DNA of 64,000 nt, taken from assembly GCA_004292755.1 (NCBI GenBank), contig RDXE01000024.1:178071-242070 (forward strand), in the 5' to 3' direction. Position 1 is the first letter of the stretch, and every line of letters begins with the position of its first letter. This DNA is from Alphaproteobacteria bacterium (lineage in GTDB: Bacteria > Pseudomonadota > Alphaproteobacteria > Elsterales > Elsteraceae). Shown piece after piece: positions 24,478-34,304 of the stretch. The notes below the pieces were generated by a model. It searched no databases. It was not told the DNA's origin and saw only the letters and a program-made list of their open reading frames with translations. A program made the translations under genes and the position numbers.

Positions 24478-26637
24478 TCAACCCCGTGCGCGGTCAACCG
24501 AGGTGATGGCTGGTGTGGCGCGCAGGGCGGCGATGATGTTGGTCAGATGGCGGACATCATCCACCTGAACATCAACCAAAATCTCAAAGAAATCCATTTG
24601 ACGATTGGTAATCTTGAGATTTGAGATATTGCCACGGTTCTGACCGATCACCGTGCACAGCGACCCCATGGAACCCGGTTCGTTCTGCACCACCACCGAC
24701 AGACGCCCAATCGGCTGGTCGCTGGCACCATGTTCGGTCCAGCCGACATCCAGCCATCGTTCCGGCGTATCGTGGAACTGTTCCAAGGTTGGGCAGTCAA
24801 TCGTGTGGATGGTGACCCCCTTGCCAGTGGTGACAATGCCCACAATGCGGTCCCCCGGCAGCGGGTGGCAGCAGCGCGCGTAGTGGATTGCCATGCCGGG
24901 GATCAATCCGGAAATCGGGATCCGGTTCTTGTCCTTCTCCTGTTTTGCGCGGGCGCGGGCCAGCGGTACCACCACATCTGAGCCATCTCCAACCGGCGTT
25001 CGGTTGGTTGGGCGGGTGTGTGGGACGGCTTGGTGCAGCACTTCGCGCCCGGTGTAGAGCCCCTCGCCTACGCTGGCATACAGATCATCCAGCTTCTCGG
25101 ACTTGAAAATCTTCAGGACCGGTTCCAAAGCCTTTTCTGCGAAGGCCACACCCTCCTGACGGAATGCCTTCTGCAAAATCTCGCGACCAAGGGTGATGTA
25201 CTGGGTGCGCTGCTGCTGGCGCACGAACCGGCGGATCCTGGCCTTCACCTTGCCAGTGACGGCAATATCTTCCCACGCGGGGTTTGGAGTTTGGGTTTTG
25301 GAGGTCAGCACCTCCACTTGATCGCCATTCTGCAGAACTTGGCCGATCCGCGCGATCCGGCCATTGATCCGCGCCCCGACGCATTTGTCACCGATCTGAC
25401 TGTGAACGGCATAGGCGAAGTCAATCACCGTTGCGCCACGGGGCAGGGCAATGACATCGCCTTTTGGGGTGAAGCAGAACACTTGATCCTGGAACATCGC
25501 CAACTTGGTGTGTTCCAGAAATTCTTCTGGACCAGCGGCATGCTCCAAAATGTCCAACAGCTCGCGCAGCCAGCGGTATTGGCGCCCATCGCGGGATTGG
25601 CTGCCTTGCTTGTACTGCCAGTGGGCCGCCACCCCCAGTTCCGCCACCTCGTCCATCTCGGTCGTGCGGATTTGCATCTCAATGCGCTGCCGCTGCGGGC
25701 CAATCACGCCAGTGTGAAGCGATCGGTAGCCGTTCGGCTTTGGTGTGGAGATGTAATCTTTGAACCGCCCGGGCACCACCGGGTAACTGGCATGAATGAT
25801 TCCAAGGGTGCGGTAGCAATCCTCCACCGATGTCACTTGCACCCGGAACGCCATGATGTCGGACAATTGTTCGAACGCGACGTTCTTGCGCTGCATCTTG
25901 CGCCAGATGGAGAAGGCAGACTTCTGCCGCCCTGAGATGGACGCTGCTACGCCCTGCTCGGTCAGCACGGCTTCCAGCTCGCGCAGCACCCGTGGCACCA
26001 CACCGCCGCCCTGCTCGCTCAGGAATGCCAGCCGCTTGATAATGCTCTCACGCGCTTCGGGGTGCAGCTCGGCAAAGGCAAGGTCTTCCAGCTCGTCCTT
26101 GATTTCATGGATGCCGATGCGCTCCGCCAAGGGCGCATAGATGTCCATGGTTTCTTTGGCGATGCGCGTGCGCTTGGTGGGATTGCTGATGAAGCGCAAC
26201 GTGCGCATGTTGTGCAGCCGATCAGCCAGCTTGACCAACAGAACGCGGATGTCATCGGACATGGCAAGCACCAGCTTGCGGAAGTTCTCCGCCTGCTTGG
26301 TGTGGTCCGACTGCAGTTCAATCCGGCTGAGTTTGGTCACCCCATCGACCAACCGAGCCACTTCCTTGCCGAAGCGGCGGTCAATCTCTTCCAGGGTGGT
26401 GTCGGTGTCTTCAATCACATCATGCAGCAAGGCTGTCACGATGGTCGATACGTCCAGTCGCATCCCAGTCAGGATGCCAGCAACTTCAATGGGATGGGAG
26501 AAATAGGGGTCGCCATTGGCACGGGTCTGCGACCCATGCGCCTTCATGGCGAACACATAGGCCCGATTCAGCAGGTCTTCATCGGCACCCGGATCATAGG
26601 CTTTCACCCGTTCGACCAGTTCGTACTGACGGATCAT
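24478..26637 (-). CDS. rsh: Bifunctional (p)ppGpp synthetase/hydrolase Rsh
   Basis: 719 residues, normal for the single alphaproteobacterial RelA/SpoT homologue. HD hydrolase with H48, H72-D73 and E76-D77 ([10 protein letters not shown]), synthetase with [22 protein letters not shown] and [17 protein letters not shown], a TGS domain ([23 protein letters not shown]), a conserved-cysteine region ([19 protein letters not shown]) and a C-terminal ACT domain. Both activities look intact. It makes and removes the alarmone that runs the stringent response. It follows rpoZ, the usual order. Confidence 0.95.
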   Translation of the reverse strand: MIRQYELVERVKAYDPGADEDLLNRAYVFAMKAHGSQTRANGDPYFSHPIEVAGILTGMRLDVSTIVTALLHDVIEDTDTTLEEIDRRFGKEVARLVDGVTKLSRIELQSDHTKQAENFRKLVLAMSDDIRVLLVKLADRLHNMRTLRFISNPTKRTRIAKETMDIYAPLAERIGIHEIKDELEDLAFAELHPEARESIIKRLAFLSEQGGGVVPRVLRELEAVLTEQGVAASISGRQKSAFSIWRKMQRKNVAFEQLSDIMAFRVQVTSVEDCYRTLGIIHASYPVVPGRFKDYISTPKPNGYRSLHTGVIGPQRQRIEMQIRTTEMDEVAELGVAAHWQYKQGSQSRDGRQYRWLRELLDILEHAAGPEEFLEHTKLAMFQDQVFCFTPKGDVIALPRGATVIDFAYAVHSQIGDKCVGARINGRIARIGQVLQNGDQVEVLTSKTQTPNPAWEDIAVTGKVKARIRRFVRQQQRTQYITLGREILQKAFRQEGVAFAEKALEPVLKIFKSEKLDDLYASVGEGLYTGREVLHQAVPHTRPTNRTPVGDGSDVVVPLARARAKQEKDKNRIPISGLIPGMAIHYARCCHPLPGDRIVGIVTTGKGVTIHTIDCPTLEQFHDTPERWLDVGWTEHGASDQPIGRLSVVVQNEPGSMGSLCTVIGQNRGNISNLKITNRQMDFFEILVDVQVDDVRHLTNIIAALRATPAITSVDRARG

Positions 26638-26686
26638 CGGGGAGGGCCTCCGTCGTAGACGGTCAGCGGGTGCCGACTCTCATCCT

Positions 26687-27085
26687 TTAGTCCTCATCCA
26701 CCATGGAGAGGTCCGCATCGGACGGCTCATCCTCGCTGTCCAGATCGCTGTCGTCATCGTCGGACAGCTCATCTTCCGCGTCGGCCACCAGATGCTCGCG
26801 GGCGAGTTCTTGCTCCACTGCGAAGGTCTCGACGATTTCGTCTTCGGGCTCGTCTGCCTCGCCAATCTTCTGCAAGCCCTTGATCAGCGCATTGCCCAGA
26901 TGATCAATCGAGACGGTGTCTTCCGCGATCTCCCGCAGGGCCACCACTGGGTTCTTGTCGTTGTCGCGATCCACCGACAGCGGCGCCCCCGACGAAATGT
27001 CCCGCGCGCGCTGGGCAGCGTACAGCACCAGCTCAAACCGATTGGGGACCCTCTGAACGCAGTCTTCGACGGTTACGCGCGCCAT
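26687..27085 (-). CDS. rpoZ: DNA-directed RNA polymerase subunit omega
   Basis: 132 residues. The N-terminus [33 protein letters not shown] is the omega signature, with [15 protein letters not shown] next. The C-terminal ~45 residues are an Asp/Glu tail, longer than in enteric omega. Omega helps fold beta' and carries one ppGpp site, which fits its place just upstream of rsh. Confidence 0.95.
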   Translation of the reverse strand: MARVTVEDCVQRVPNRFELVLYAAQRARDISSGAPLSVDRDNDKNPVVALREIAEDTVSIDHLGNALIKGLQKIGEADEPEDEIVETFAVEQELAREHLVADAEDELSDDDDSDLDSEDEPSDADLSMVDED

Positions 27086-27179
27086 TGAAACACCTTGAGT
27101 CAGGACACAGTCATCAGGGCATTGCCCCGGGTCAGCCAGTTATGCGCCACAGGCGTCGTCACCAGCTTGGTCAATCAGA

Positions 27180-27785
27180 TTAGTCGCTGCACTCGCGTTC
27201 GGCAAGCGAGCGTGACGGTGACCAGCCAGGTGGCGTGATCGGATCAGCCGTTTGGTCGGCCGGCAGGGCCGCGATCAAGGCGCTAAGCGGCGTGCCGGTC
27301 ACGGGATGCCGCCAGCCCGGCAGGATGTCTTGCAGCGGCAGCAGCACAAAGGCGCGCTCCGTCAGCCGTGGATGCGGCACAGTCATCGTATCGGTAGAGA
27401 TCACCATGCGCCCATGACACACAAGATCGAGGTCGACGACGCGCGGCTCGTTGCGCGCTGACCGCACGCGCCCAAACTCCCGCTCCACTTGGTGAAGCAG
27501 GGCCAGCACCGCCTGGGGGTCGAGTGCGGTGTTGACGGCAACCACGCCATTGACGAACCAGGGTTGATCCGACACCGGTACCGGTGCCGTGCGCCACCAG
27601 CGTGAGCGGGCCGTGATGTCCAGCCCCAACGCCGCGAGGCGCGTGAGTGCTGCATCCAGGGTAGCTTCGGGTGGGCCGTAGGGTCCTGGCAGGTTGGCGC
27701 CAAGGGCGACAACCACAGCGCCTGCTTGCGTGTCTGGCTGTGCGCCCCTAGAGTTTGCCGACGCGGCACCGGGCCGCGGTTGCAT
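27180..27785 (-). CDS. folK: 2-amino-4-hydroxy-6-hydroxymethyldihydropteridine diphosphokinase
   Basis: About 201 residues. VVVALGANLPGPYGPPEATLDAAL, SRWWRTAPVPVSDQPWFVNGVVAV, and EFGRVRSARNEPRVVDLDLVCHG are HPPK blocks, and VPHPRLTERAFVLLPLQDI follows. It transfers pyrophosphate from ATP to the pterin in folate synthesis. The start is uncertain: in-frame ATGs lie at 27785, 27797 and 27803, and the last would be exactly back to back with the ATG of the divergent NYN gene, which I judge unlikely. The first ~20 residues are disordered with any of these starts. Confidence 0.9.
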   Translation of the reverse strand: MQPRPGAASANSRGAQPDTQAGAVVVALGANLPGPYGPPEATLDAALTRLAALGLDITARSRWWRTAPVPVSDQPWFVNGVVAVNTALDPQAVLALLHQVEREFGRVRSARNEPRVVDLDLVCHGRMVISTDTMTVPHPRLTERAFVLLPLQDILPGWRHPVTGTPLSALIAALPADQTADPITPPGWSPSRSLAERECSD

Positions 27786-27801
27786 ATGGAGATCCATAGT
27801 C

Positions 27802-28431
27802 ATGCTCTTCTACCAGTCTGAGCGCATCGGCTTGTTCGTAGATGGCCCAAATCTGTACAATTGTGCCAAGGCTCTTGGGTTCGACATCGACTACAAGCGC
27901 CTGCTGCGCCTGTTTTCCGAGAAGGCCCAGCTCGTCCGGGCTTACTACTACACCGCCCTGATGGACGACCAGGACTATTCACCCATCCGCCCGTTGGTTG
28001 ATTGGCTGGACTACAACGGCTTCACGATGGTGACCAAGCCGATGAAGGAATACACCGATTCCTTTGGTCGGCGGAAGGTCAAGGGGAACATGGACATCGA
28101 GATCGCTGTCGACATGATGGACATGGCGCAGCACCTCGATCACATCGTGTTGTTCTCCGGCGATGGTGACTTCCGTCGGCTGGTCGAATCGGTGCAGAAG
28201 CGCGGTCGCCGGGTCTCCGTGGTCTCGACCATTCGCTTGCAGCCACCGTTGATTGCCGATGAACTGCGCCGTCAGGCCGATGTCTTCATCGACTTGGCCG
28301 ATTTGATGCAGTACATCCAGCGCAATCCGCAGGAGCGCGAGGCGCGACTGCAGCAGCGCATGGAAGATCCGCGTTGGCAGAATCGCTTCGCCGAGCGCGG
28401 CCCGCCGACGGGCCCGGAGGAAGAGCGCTAG
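27802..28431 (+). CDS. NYN domain (LabA/DUF88) protein
   Basis: 209 residues from ATG 27802 with GGAGA ten bases before it. The PIN-like NYN fold is clear: GLFVDGPNLYN (first acidic residue), KVKGNMDIEIAVDMM, and IVLFSGDGDFRRLVESVQKRGRRV with the D-G-D-F metal site. NYN proteins are thought to be RNA nucleases. The C-terminal ~45 residues are charged. Its 5' region faces folK with almost no gap, so its promoter must lie inside the 5' end of folK. Confidence 0.9.
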   Translation: MLFYQSERIGLFVDGPNLYNCAKALGFDIDYKRLLRLFSEKAQLVRAYYYTALMDDQDYSPIRPLVDWLDYNGFTMVTKPMKEYTDSFGRRKVKGNMDIEIAVDMMDMAQHLDHIVLFSGDGDFRRLVESVQKRGRRVSVVSTIRLQPPLIADELRRQADVFIDLADLMQYIQRNPQEREARLQQRMEDPRWQNRFAERGPPTGPEEER

Positions 28432-28441
28432 TCGTCCGTCC

Positions 28442-29080
28442 GTGTCCAACGGCTTTACGCCACCCAGCCGTGAGTGCGGCCTGTGCCCACGGCTGGTGGC
28501 GTTTCGCCACCATTGGCGGGAGCGGGAGGCGTCCTGGTGGAACGCTCCGGTCCCGCCGTTCGGAGCTGAGACCGCCAAGCTGTTGATCGTCGGCCTGGCC
28601 CCTGGTCTGCGCGGCGCCAACGCGACAGGGCGACCGTTCACGGGCGACTATGCTGGCGATACCCTTTACGCCGCCCTGCAGCGCCACGGCCTGGCGGTCG
28701 GCGACTATGCTGAACACGCGGGCGATGGTCTGCAGTTGGTCGACACTCGAATTACCAATGCCGTCCGGTGCGTTCCACCAGAGAATCGCCCGGAAACCGT
28801 TGAAATCAAACAGTGTCTGCCGTTTTTGAGTCAGGAACGAGCCGCCTTACCAAACTTGAAGGCGATCCTGGTTCTGGGTCTGATCGCGCACAAGGCGGTC
28901 CTGCAAGCCCTGGGGTTGCGCGCCTCGGCCGTGCCATTTCGCCATGGCGCAGAAGTAGCGGTTGGCGATCTCACGCTGCTCAGCAGCTACCATTGCTCGC
29001 GCTACAACACCAATACGGGCCGTCTGACGGAGGCGATGTTCGATGCGGTGATCGCCCGCTGCGCTGCTGTGATCCGCTGA
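28442..29080 (+). CDS. Family 5 (UDGb-type) uracil-DNA glycosylase
   Basis: 212 residues from GTG 28442. Motif A is LIVGLAPGLRGANATGRPFTGDYAG (48-72), in which the Asp/Asn used as catalytic residue by family 4 is absent, as in family 5. Four iron-sulfur cysteines are in place: C12, C15, C110 and C125. The second motif is SSYHCSRYNTNTG. It removes uracil and other deaminated bases from DNA. It follows the NYN gene by ten bases, so the two are probably co-transcribed. Confidence 0.88.
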   Translation: MSNGFTPPSRECGLCPRLVAFRHHWREREASWWNAPVPPFGAETAKLLIVGLAPGLRGANATGRPFTGDYAGDTLYAALQRHGLAVGDYAEHAGDGLQLVDTRITNAVRCVPPENRPETVEIKQCLPFLSQERAALPNLKAILVLGLIAHKAVLQALGLRASAVPFRHGAEVAVGDLTLLSSYHCSRYNTNTGRLTEAMFDAVIARCAAVIR

Positions 29081-29159
29081 TCTCCCATGCGGATTTGGTA
29101 AGGGTCGCTGTCGTAAGAACCCGCTTGGATGGACGGACATCATCCAGAGGGGGGCCGCC

Positions 29160-30167
29160 ATGGCCGAGAGCTTTGATCCAACCACTGCACCAACCCTGGC
29201 CGACATCCACGCCGCGGCAGAGCGTCTTGCCGGTGTGGCGGTCACCACGCCGGTTCTATCCTCGCCGGTGTTGGACGCCCGTCTGGGTGGGCGGTTGTTG
29301 GTCAAGGCGGAGCCGTTGCAGCGCACGGGATCGTTCAAGTTTCGGGGCGCCTACAACCGCATCGCCTTGATTCCAGAGGCAGACCGCGCCCGCGGTGTCG
29401 TTGCCTTCTCCTCTGGCAACCACGCCCAGGGGGTTGCGGCGGCGGCACAGATGTTCGGCATTCCGGCGGTGATCATCATGCCCGCCGACGCACCCCAGTT
29501 GAAGATTGCCAACACCCGGTCCTATGGCGCGGATGTCATCCTGTATGACCGGGCAACCGCCGATCCGTCTCAAACGCGCGAGGCGATCGGCGCCCGATTG
29601 GCAGCTGAGCGCGGCTTGACCCTGGTGCGGCCCTATGATGATGCCGGGGTGATCGCCGGGCAGGGCACCGTCGGGCTGGAACTGGCTGCGCAGGCACAGG
29701 CGATGGGCCTCACCATCGATGCCGTGGTGATCTGCTGCTCCGGTGGTGGTTTGGCGGCTGGGGTGGCGATGGCGGTCACAGCCAGCATGCCGATGGCGGA
29801 AGTCTGGACGGCCGAGCCCGTTGGGTTTGACGACATGGCCCGCTCTCTCGCGACGGGGGAGCGTGTGGCGAATGACCTGCGGTCAGGGTCCCTTCAGGAC
29901 TCCCTGATGGCGGTGATGCCTGGCGAGATCACCTTTCCGCTGCTGACCGGTCGGCAAGCACGTGGCGCAGTCGTCAGCGATGCAGAGGCGCAGGCAGCCA
30001 TGCGCGACGCCTTCTTCCACCTGAAGCTGGTGGTGGAACCGGGCGGGGCGGCAGCCTTGGCGGCGGCATTGTCAGGCAAAGTGCCAACCGCTGGACGAAC
30101 CGTTGCGGTGATCGCCAGCGGTGGCAATGTTGACGTCGCGACCTACTGTGCGGCGATCGCGGGGTAG
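29160..30167 (+). CDS. Threonine/serine dehydratase (PLP fold type II)
   Basis: 335 residues. Schiff-base lysine K60 in RTGSFKFRGAYNR, substrate loop SSGNHAQG (84-91) and the phosphate-binding glycine loop CCSGGGLAAG. There is no C-terminal ACT-like regulatory domain, so it is the short catabolic type (threonine ammonia-lyase, serine racemase/dehydratase or EutB-like). Product would be 2-oxobutanoate from threonine. Its 3' end overlaps the convergent bactofilin gene by 25 bases. Exact substrate unknown. Confidence 0.88.
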   Translation: MAESFDPTTAPTLADIHAAAERLAGVAVTTPVLSSPVLDARLGGRLLVKAEPLQRTGSFKFRGAYNRIALIPEADRARGVVAFSSGNHAQGVAAAAQMFGIPAVIIMPADAPQLKIANTRSYGADVILYDRATADPSQTREAIGARLAAERGLTLVRPYDDAGVIAGQGTVGLELAAQAQAMGLTIDAVVICCSGGGLAAGVAMAVTASMPMAEVWTAEPVGFDDMARSLATGERVANDLRSGSLQDSLMAVMPGEITFPLLTGRQARGAVVSDAEAQAAMRDAFFHLKLVVEPGGAAALAAALSGKVPTAGRTVAVIASGGNVDVATYCAAIAG

Positions 30168-30601
30168 TCTGGATTGGTGGTGGCAGGGGCGGCCTGCTCG
30201 ACGGCTGGCGTGATCCGGCGGTACTGCCCCTCCACATAGGCACCGGCTTCAATCGCCAGCACTTCGTGGTTGACGTCACCAATCATGCGCGCGGTCGCCG
30301 TCAGCGTGACCGAGCGAGCGCGGATCATGCCAGTCACGTGACCGCACACCCGCACCTGATCGGCCCGGATCTCGCCGCGCACCGTGGCGTGCTCGGCAAT
30401 CACCAGCACCTGCACCTCGACATCGCCGAGGACCGTGCCGTCGACATGGACTTCGCCCGTCGACTGCAGATCACCCTTCACCGTCATATCGGCGGCGATG
30501 ATCGATGGCACGCTGTTGCTGACCGGACGGACAGTGACAGGAGTGGAAACGGACATGGTAGCACCCGATGTTGCGGGCTTACCGGCGGTTTTGCGAAACA
30601 T
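30143..30601 (-). CDS. Bactofilin
   Basis: 152 residues. The central ~100 residues are a right-handed beta-helix with repeating short strands: ADMTVKGDLQSTGEVHVDGTVLGDVE, EHATVRGEIRADQVRVCGHVTGMIRARSVTLTATARMIGDV. Flanking termini are disordered, the usual bactofilin plan. Bactofilins polymerise without nucleotide and position cell-wall enzymes. Its start lies within the end of the M23 peptidase gene (23-base overlap), matching known bactofilin-LmdC/Csd pairs. An alternative ATG lies 15 codons in. Confidence 0.9.
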   Translation of the reverse strand: MFRKTAGKPATSGATMSVSTPVTVRPVSNSVPSIIAADMTVKGDLQSTGEVHVDGTVLGDVEVQVLVIAEHATVRGEIRADQVRVCGHVTGMIRARSVTLTATARMIGDVNHEVLAIEAGAYVEGQYRRITPAVEQAAPATTNPDYPAIAAQ

Positions 30602-32204
30602 CGCTGATCACCCGAAGGAAGTTGGCAGGATTGTGGTTGCGCCCCTGGTAGAGCACTTCGTAGTGGAGGTGATGGCCAGTTGAGCGGCCCGTGTTGCCCA
30701 AGGTGCCGACGGCCTGACGCACGAGCACCCGATCCCCCACTTTGACGGCGATGCTGTCGAGGTGGGCATACCGCGTGCGAAAGCCTAAGCCGTGGTCCAC
30801 CTCGACCATGCGACCATAGGCACCGTTCCAGTCAGCGACCGTCACCACACCAGCGGCCGTTGCGACCACCCGGCTGCCGCGTGCAGCTTGCAGGTCGATG
30901 CCTTCATGAAAGGCGGGGCGGCCATTGAACGGGTCGATCCGGTAGCCGAAATTGGACTGCACCGAGTAGCGGCCCTCCAACGGCAGGGCAACCGGAAGGG
31001 AGCGCATCAATTGGCGCATCCGTTCCAGCCGCTCAATCTCCGACAGAAGGTTTTGCGCCGTTGGCGGTGTCTCGCCATCACTGCGGGACGCCCAAGGCAC
31101 GAATGGTCCGCCGCGGCCACCTGTGGTCCCCGCCGCCGGGGCTGGCGGTTGTTGGCGTTGGCGCTGGCCGGGCAACAGGCGGTTGAGGTCCAGCCCGGTG
31201 GCGCCGACGATGCGCTCAACATCTTGGATGGCACCGCGGGTCTGCTCGGTCAGCCGGGTCAATTCGCGTTGATGCTGCTGGGCCAACTGGTCGGCGCGGC
31301 GGGTGGCATCGGCCAGTCGCTCGGCCAACTGGTCCCGCTCCGCCTGGACTTGTCGACGAGCAGCTTGGGCGCCCTCAGCCTGACCGGTTGCCTGCACCAG
31401 TTGGCGTTCCAGATCGCGGGTGCGCTGGGTTGCCGTGGTGGCGTCGGCCTCCAGCTGCTGGACGCGCCGTTCCAGGGTTTGCTTCTCAGCGCTCACCCGG
31501 CGCTGAAGAGTGCGCAAAGCCTCGGACTGATCGTTGGACTGGGCGAGTTGCCGCTCCAGCTCGCGACCGCGCTGTACGGCTGCTGCAAGCTCGCTCTCAA
31601 GCTGATTCTGGCGCCGCTCCAACGACTGCCTCAGGGCCACGGTCCGCTGCCGCTCACTCTCAGCCGTGATGAGGCGGGACCGGGTGGCACCCAAATCGAA
31701 AATGATGGTGTCCTGCCGCTCGCTCATCTGCCCGAGCTGGCGTTCCATGGCTTGCAGCTGATCGCGCAGCCGCTGCTCGCGCTGCTCTGTCGTTGCGCGC
31801 TCACTCTCAGTTGATTCAAGGGTTTCGTTGACGTTCCTCAAGTGGTCCTGCAGCCGGGCATTCTCATCCAGCACCGAAACCAGCATGCCGCGATAGCCCT
31901 CCAGATCGCGGGTGATCGTTTGCATGCGCGCCTGCTGGCCGCTGACTTCTTCTGCAAGGTCCTGATAGGCGGAGCGACCAGCGTCCACGTCGGCCAGGGC
32001 GGTTTCCAGCTGGCGTCCGTTCCAAATCAACAATGCCGTCGTCACCAATGCCCAGACCGTGCCACCCAAGACCAGGGTCGCCAGCGATGCCTGCACAGTG
32101 GTCGAAACCCGAAAGCCGGAGATACGGTCACCTTGGCGCACCATGATCTGGCGATCAGGGAACCAGCGCACCATAGTTGCACGAAGACGGCTTAACAGAG
32201 GCAC
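30579..32204 (-). CDS. Membrane-anchored coiled-coil M23 (LytM) peptidase
   Basis: 541 residues: short cytoplasmic start, one membrane helix (about 37-61), a long coiled coil (~70-330; repeated ENARLQDHLRNVNETLEST and RRVQQLEADATTATQRTRDLERQ patterns), a Pro-rich gap, and a C-terminal M23 domain with H433, D437 (FHEGIDLQ), H481 (RYAHLD) and H514 (HLHYE). All zinc and catalytic residues are kept, so it should cut peptidoglycan cross-links. Coupling to the bactofilin gene suggests that the filament localises it, as shown for BacA-LmdC in stalked alphaproteobacteria. Confidence 0.9.
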   Translation of the reverse strand: MPLLSRLRATMVRWFPDRQIMVRQGDRISGFRVSTTVQASLATLVLGGTVWALVTTALLIWNGRQLETALADVDAGRSAYQDLAEEVSGQQARMQTITRDLEGYRGMLVSVLDENARLQDHLRNVNETLESTESERATTEQREQRLRDQLQAMERQLGQMSERQDTIIFDLGATRSRLITAESERQRTVALRQSLERRQNQLESELAAAVQRGRELERQLAQSNDQSEALRTLQRRVSAEKQTLERRVQQLEADATTATQRTRDLERQLVQATGQAEGAQAARRQVQAERDQLAERLADATRRADQLAQQHQRELTRLTEQTRGAIQDVERIVGATGLDLNRLLPGQRQRQQPPAPAAGTTGGRGGPFVPWASRSDGETPPTAQNLLSEIERLERMRQLMRSLPVALPLEGRYSVQSNFGYRIDPFNGRPAFHEGIDLQAARGSRVVATAAGVVTVADWNGAYGRMVEVDHGLGFRTRYAHLDSIAVKVGDRVLVRQAVGTLGNTGRSTGHHLHYEVLYQGRNHNPANFLRVISDVSQNRR

Positions 32205-32432
32205 AAAGCACCCCCTCGGACTTTGATCGATGACCGCATCGCGTTCCTCCGTCCTGCCCGCGATTCCTGTGCCGGAACCATCGTTTTTGGTCTCGCCGTT
32301 CCCCCTTCGACGACGTGACCCGGCTTCGTATCTCGTTTGGCGTAGACAATCAACCGCAATGGGGTTGCAAATCCCTAAAACCTAGCGCATTCCGGCGCCG
32401 ACACCGCCACCCCAGCGCCAGGAGACGGGCTG

Positions 32433-32834
32433 ATGACCAACGCCGATTGGCGCGACCCACCACCGCCGGACCTTCCGGGACCATTGGCTTGGTGGTTCCG
32501 CCGCGGCATTGAGGTTCGCTGGGCCGTGACGTTTGGGTATGCCGGTTTGCTGATCGTTTTGGGCCTGACCATCGGCATGGGCCCGTTTGCCAGTGCCGTT
32601 GGCACAGTGGTGATGTTTGGGCTGATCGCTGTTGGTTGGTACGGTATGCTAGCCGCCCGGCGTCAGGCCTGGCGCACGCCGGAGATGGAGCAGGTCTGGC
32701 TGTCGCTGGCGTGGCTGTCCGGCGCGATGGCGACAACCCTGTTCGTGCTGATTGTGCTGGTGCCCGCCCTCATCGCCGGTGTTTTGTTGCTGTGGGCGCT
32801 CGTTGCCCTGCCACTATGGTTGTTCCGTCAATGA
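32433..32834 (+). CDS. Small integral membrane protein, function unknown
   Basis: 133 residues with about three membrane helices (VTFGYAGLLIVLGLTIG, FASAVGTVVMFGLIAVGW, and a long C-terminal TLFVLIVLVPALIAGVLLLW). The N-terminus is proline-rich and cytoplasmic-looking. CAGGAGA precedes the ATG. No family recognised. Its stop overlaps the start of the next gene (ATGA), so the two are coupled. The 228-base gap between it and the M23 gene holds the two divergent promoters, which I cannot place. Confidence 0.7.
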   Translation: MTNADWRDPPPPDLPGPLAWWFRRGIEVRWAVTFGYAGLLIVLGLTIGMGPFASAVGTVVMFGLIAVGWYGMLAARRQAWRTPEMEQVWLSLAWLSGAMATTLFVLIVLVPALIAGVLLLWALVALPLWLFRQ

Positions 32835-33232
32835 GTGCTGCCGCCATCGCCGCTGCCAATGAGGCATTCTACACGGCCTTCCGCGCTGGTGACCTTGAGA
32901 CGATCACCGCCCTGTGGGCGGAACGCGCACCCGTCGTGTGCATCCATCCAGGCTGGGATGCGTTGATTGATCGGGCCGACATCATCGAAAGCTGGCGCGC
33001 TATCCTGGCCAATGGCGGCACCGACATCCGCTGTGTGCGACCGCGCATTCTCACCACGGGGGACCATGCCCTGGTGGTGTGTGAGGAGCATCTGCCCCAG
33101 GGCGTGCTGGTGGCAACCAACGGCTTTGTGCGCGAGGGTGGCGTGTGGCGCCTGTCCTTCCATCAAGCGAGCCCGCTGCAGCAACGCTTTGAGAGCGAGG
33201 ATGCAGACGACCCCGGCGTGGTGATGCACTAA
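32831..33232 (+). CDS. SnoaL/NTF2-like domain protein
   Basis: 133 residues from ATG 32831. IAAANEAFYTAFRAGDLETITALWAERAPVVCIHPGWDALIDRADIIESWRAIL is the typical NTF2-like start (SnoaL_3/DUF4440 type) and the rest is the curved sheet. In this fold the cavity can bind a small ligand or be catalytic; no specific function is evident. Coupled to the preceding membrane protein by a four-base overlap. Confidence 0.85.
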   Translation: MSAAAIAAANEAFYTAFRAGDLETITALWAERAPVVCIHPGWDALIDRADIIESWRAILANGGTDIRCVRPRILTTGDHALVVCEEHLPQGVLVATNGFVREGGVWRLSFHQASPLQQRFESEDADDPGVVMH

Positions 33233-33283
33233 CACAGACCGGCGCGGCTGGCGCCTTTGGTGCGGACGCCGCTGGGTTCGGCC

Positions 33284-33312
33284 TTGCGCCGGGCCTAGGC
33301 GATGGCTATAAG
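33284..33312 (+). promoter_or_regulatory. Likely sigma70-type promoter of rpsB
   Basis: TTGCGC (33284-33289) and TATAAG (33307-33312) are 17 bases apart, which would give a leader of roughly 105 bases before the rpsB ATG. Confidence 0.5.
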
Positions 33313-33424
33313 CGCCCGCTCTAACCTCACACGCGGGTGTGCGGGGGTGTGCCGTGCGCGCCCCAGTCCGGTGTCTTCCACAAGAAGACGAACCCGCGGC
33401 GGAACGAACCGGAGACAACAAACC
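33313..33424 (+). promoter_or_regulatory. rpsB leader with two short hairpins
   Basis: Between the promoter and the rpsB ATG lie CACAC-GCGG-GTGTG (33328-33341) and GTCTTC-cacaa-GAAGAC (33373-33389). S2 represses its own operon in enteric bacteria through a leader structure; whether these stems do that here is not known. Confidence 0.35.
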
Positions 33425-34210
33425 ATGGCTTCTGCCCTGCCAAACTTTTCCATGCGCCAGCTGCTCGAAGCTGGCGTCCACTTTGGCCACAACACCCGCC
33501 GGTGGAACCCGAAGATGGCCCCGTACATCTTCGGCGTGCGCAATGGCGTCCATATCATCGACCTCGGCCAGACGGTGCCGTTGCTGAATCGCGCCCTGGC
33601 AGCGATCCGCGACACGGTTGCAGGCGGCGGTCGCGTGCTCTTCGTCGGCACGAAGCGTCAGGCGCAGGAGCGGGTGGCGGAGGCGGCCCGTCGCTGTGGC
33701 CAGTACTATGTCAACCACCGCTGGTTGGGCGGCATGCTCACCAACTTCAAGACCATCTCGCAGTCGATCAAGCGCCTGCGGGAGATGGATGAATTGCTGA
33801 GCCAGGAAAAGACCGGCCTGACCAAGAAGGAAACCCTGGATCGCACCCGCGAGCGCGACAAGCTGGAGCGCGCTCTGGGCGGCATCAAGGACATGGGCGG
33901 CCTGCCGGACCTGATCGTGGTGATCGACACCAACAAGGAAGCCATCGCCGTTCAAGAAGCTGTTCGCCTGAACATCCCCGTGGTGGCGATTCTGGACAGC
34001 AACTCCGATCCCGATGGCGTGGCGTACCCGGTGCCGGGGAATGATGACGCGCTGCGGGCGATTGAAACCTACTGCGATTTGATCAGCCGCGCTGTGCTGT
34101 CGGGTCTGCAGCAGGAAGCAATTGCGTCGGGCGTGGACATTGGTGCGGCCGTTGAAGCGCCTGAAGAGGCGCTGCCGGTTGACGCTGCGGCGCCCGAGAC
34201 TGTCGCCTGA
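33425..34210 (+). CDS. rpsB: 30S ribosomal protein S2
   Basis: 261 residues from ATG 33425; the frame is open upstream but that part is not S2. Family blocks are [38 protein letters not shown] and [22 protein letters not shown]. The C-terminal ~25 residues are an Ala/Glu/Val tail, a common alphaproteobacterial extension. It is followed by hairpins and then tsf, the universal pair. Confidence 0.97.
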   Translation: MASALPNFSMRQLLEAGVHFGHNTRRWNPKMAPYIFGVRNGVHIIDLGQTVPLLNRALAAIRDTVAGGGRVLFVGTKRQAQERVAEAARRCGQYYVNHRWLGGMLTNFKTISQSIKRLREMDELLSQEKTGLTKKETLDRTRERDKLERALGGIKDMGGLPDLIVVIDTNKEAIAVQEAVRLNIPVVAILDSNSDPDGVAYPVPGNDDALRAIETYCDLISRAVLSGLQQEAIASGVDIGAAVEAPEEALPVDAAAPETVA

Positions 34211-34255
34211 CAGCAATCAAGCCGTGCTATCCGGGCGGGGGCATTGATGCTCCCT

Positions 34256-34287
34256 CTCTGAGGCCTCTGTAACGGGAGACCTCAGAG
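34256..34287 (+). promoter_or_regulatory. Stem-loop after rpsB
   Basis: CTCTGAGG (34256-34263) pairs with CCTCAGAG (34280-34287) across 16 bases. It precedes the stronger terminator hairpin; it may stabilise the rpsB 3' end or take part in attenuation. Confidence 0.4.
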
Positions 34288-34304
34288 CCCGGGGCCAGCG
34301 TCCC

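Noticed and set aside
32828..34216. 462-codon reading frame antisense to rpsB
   Set aside because: It is Arg/His/Gln-rich, has no family resemblance and mirrors the codon bias of rpsB and the gene before it.
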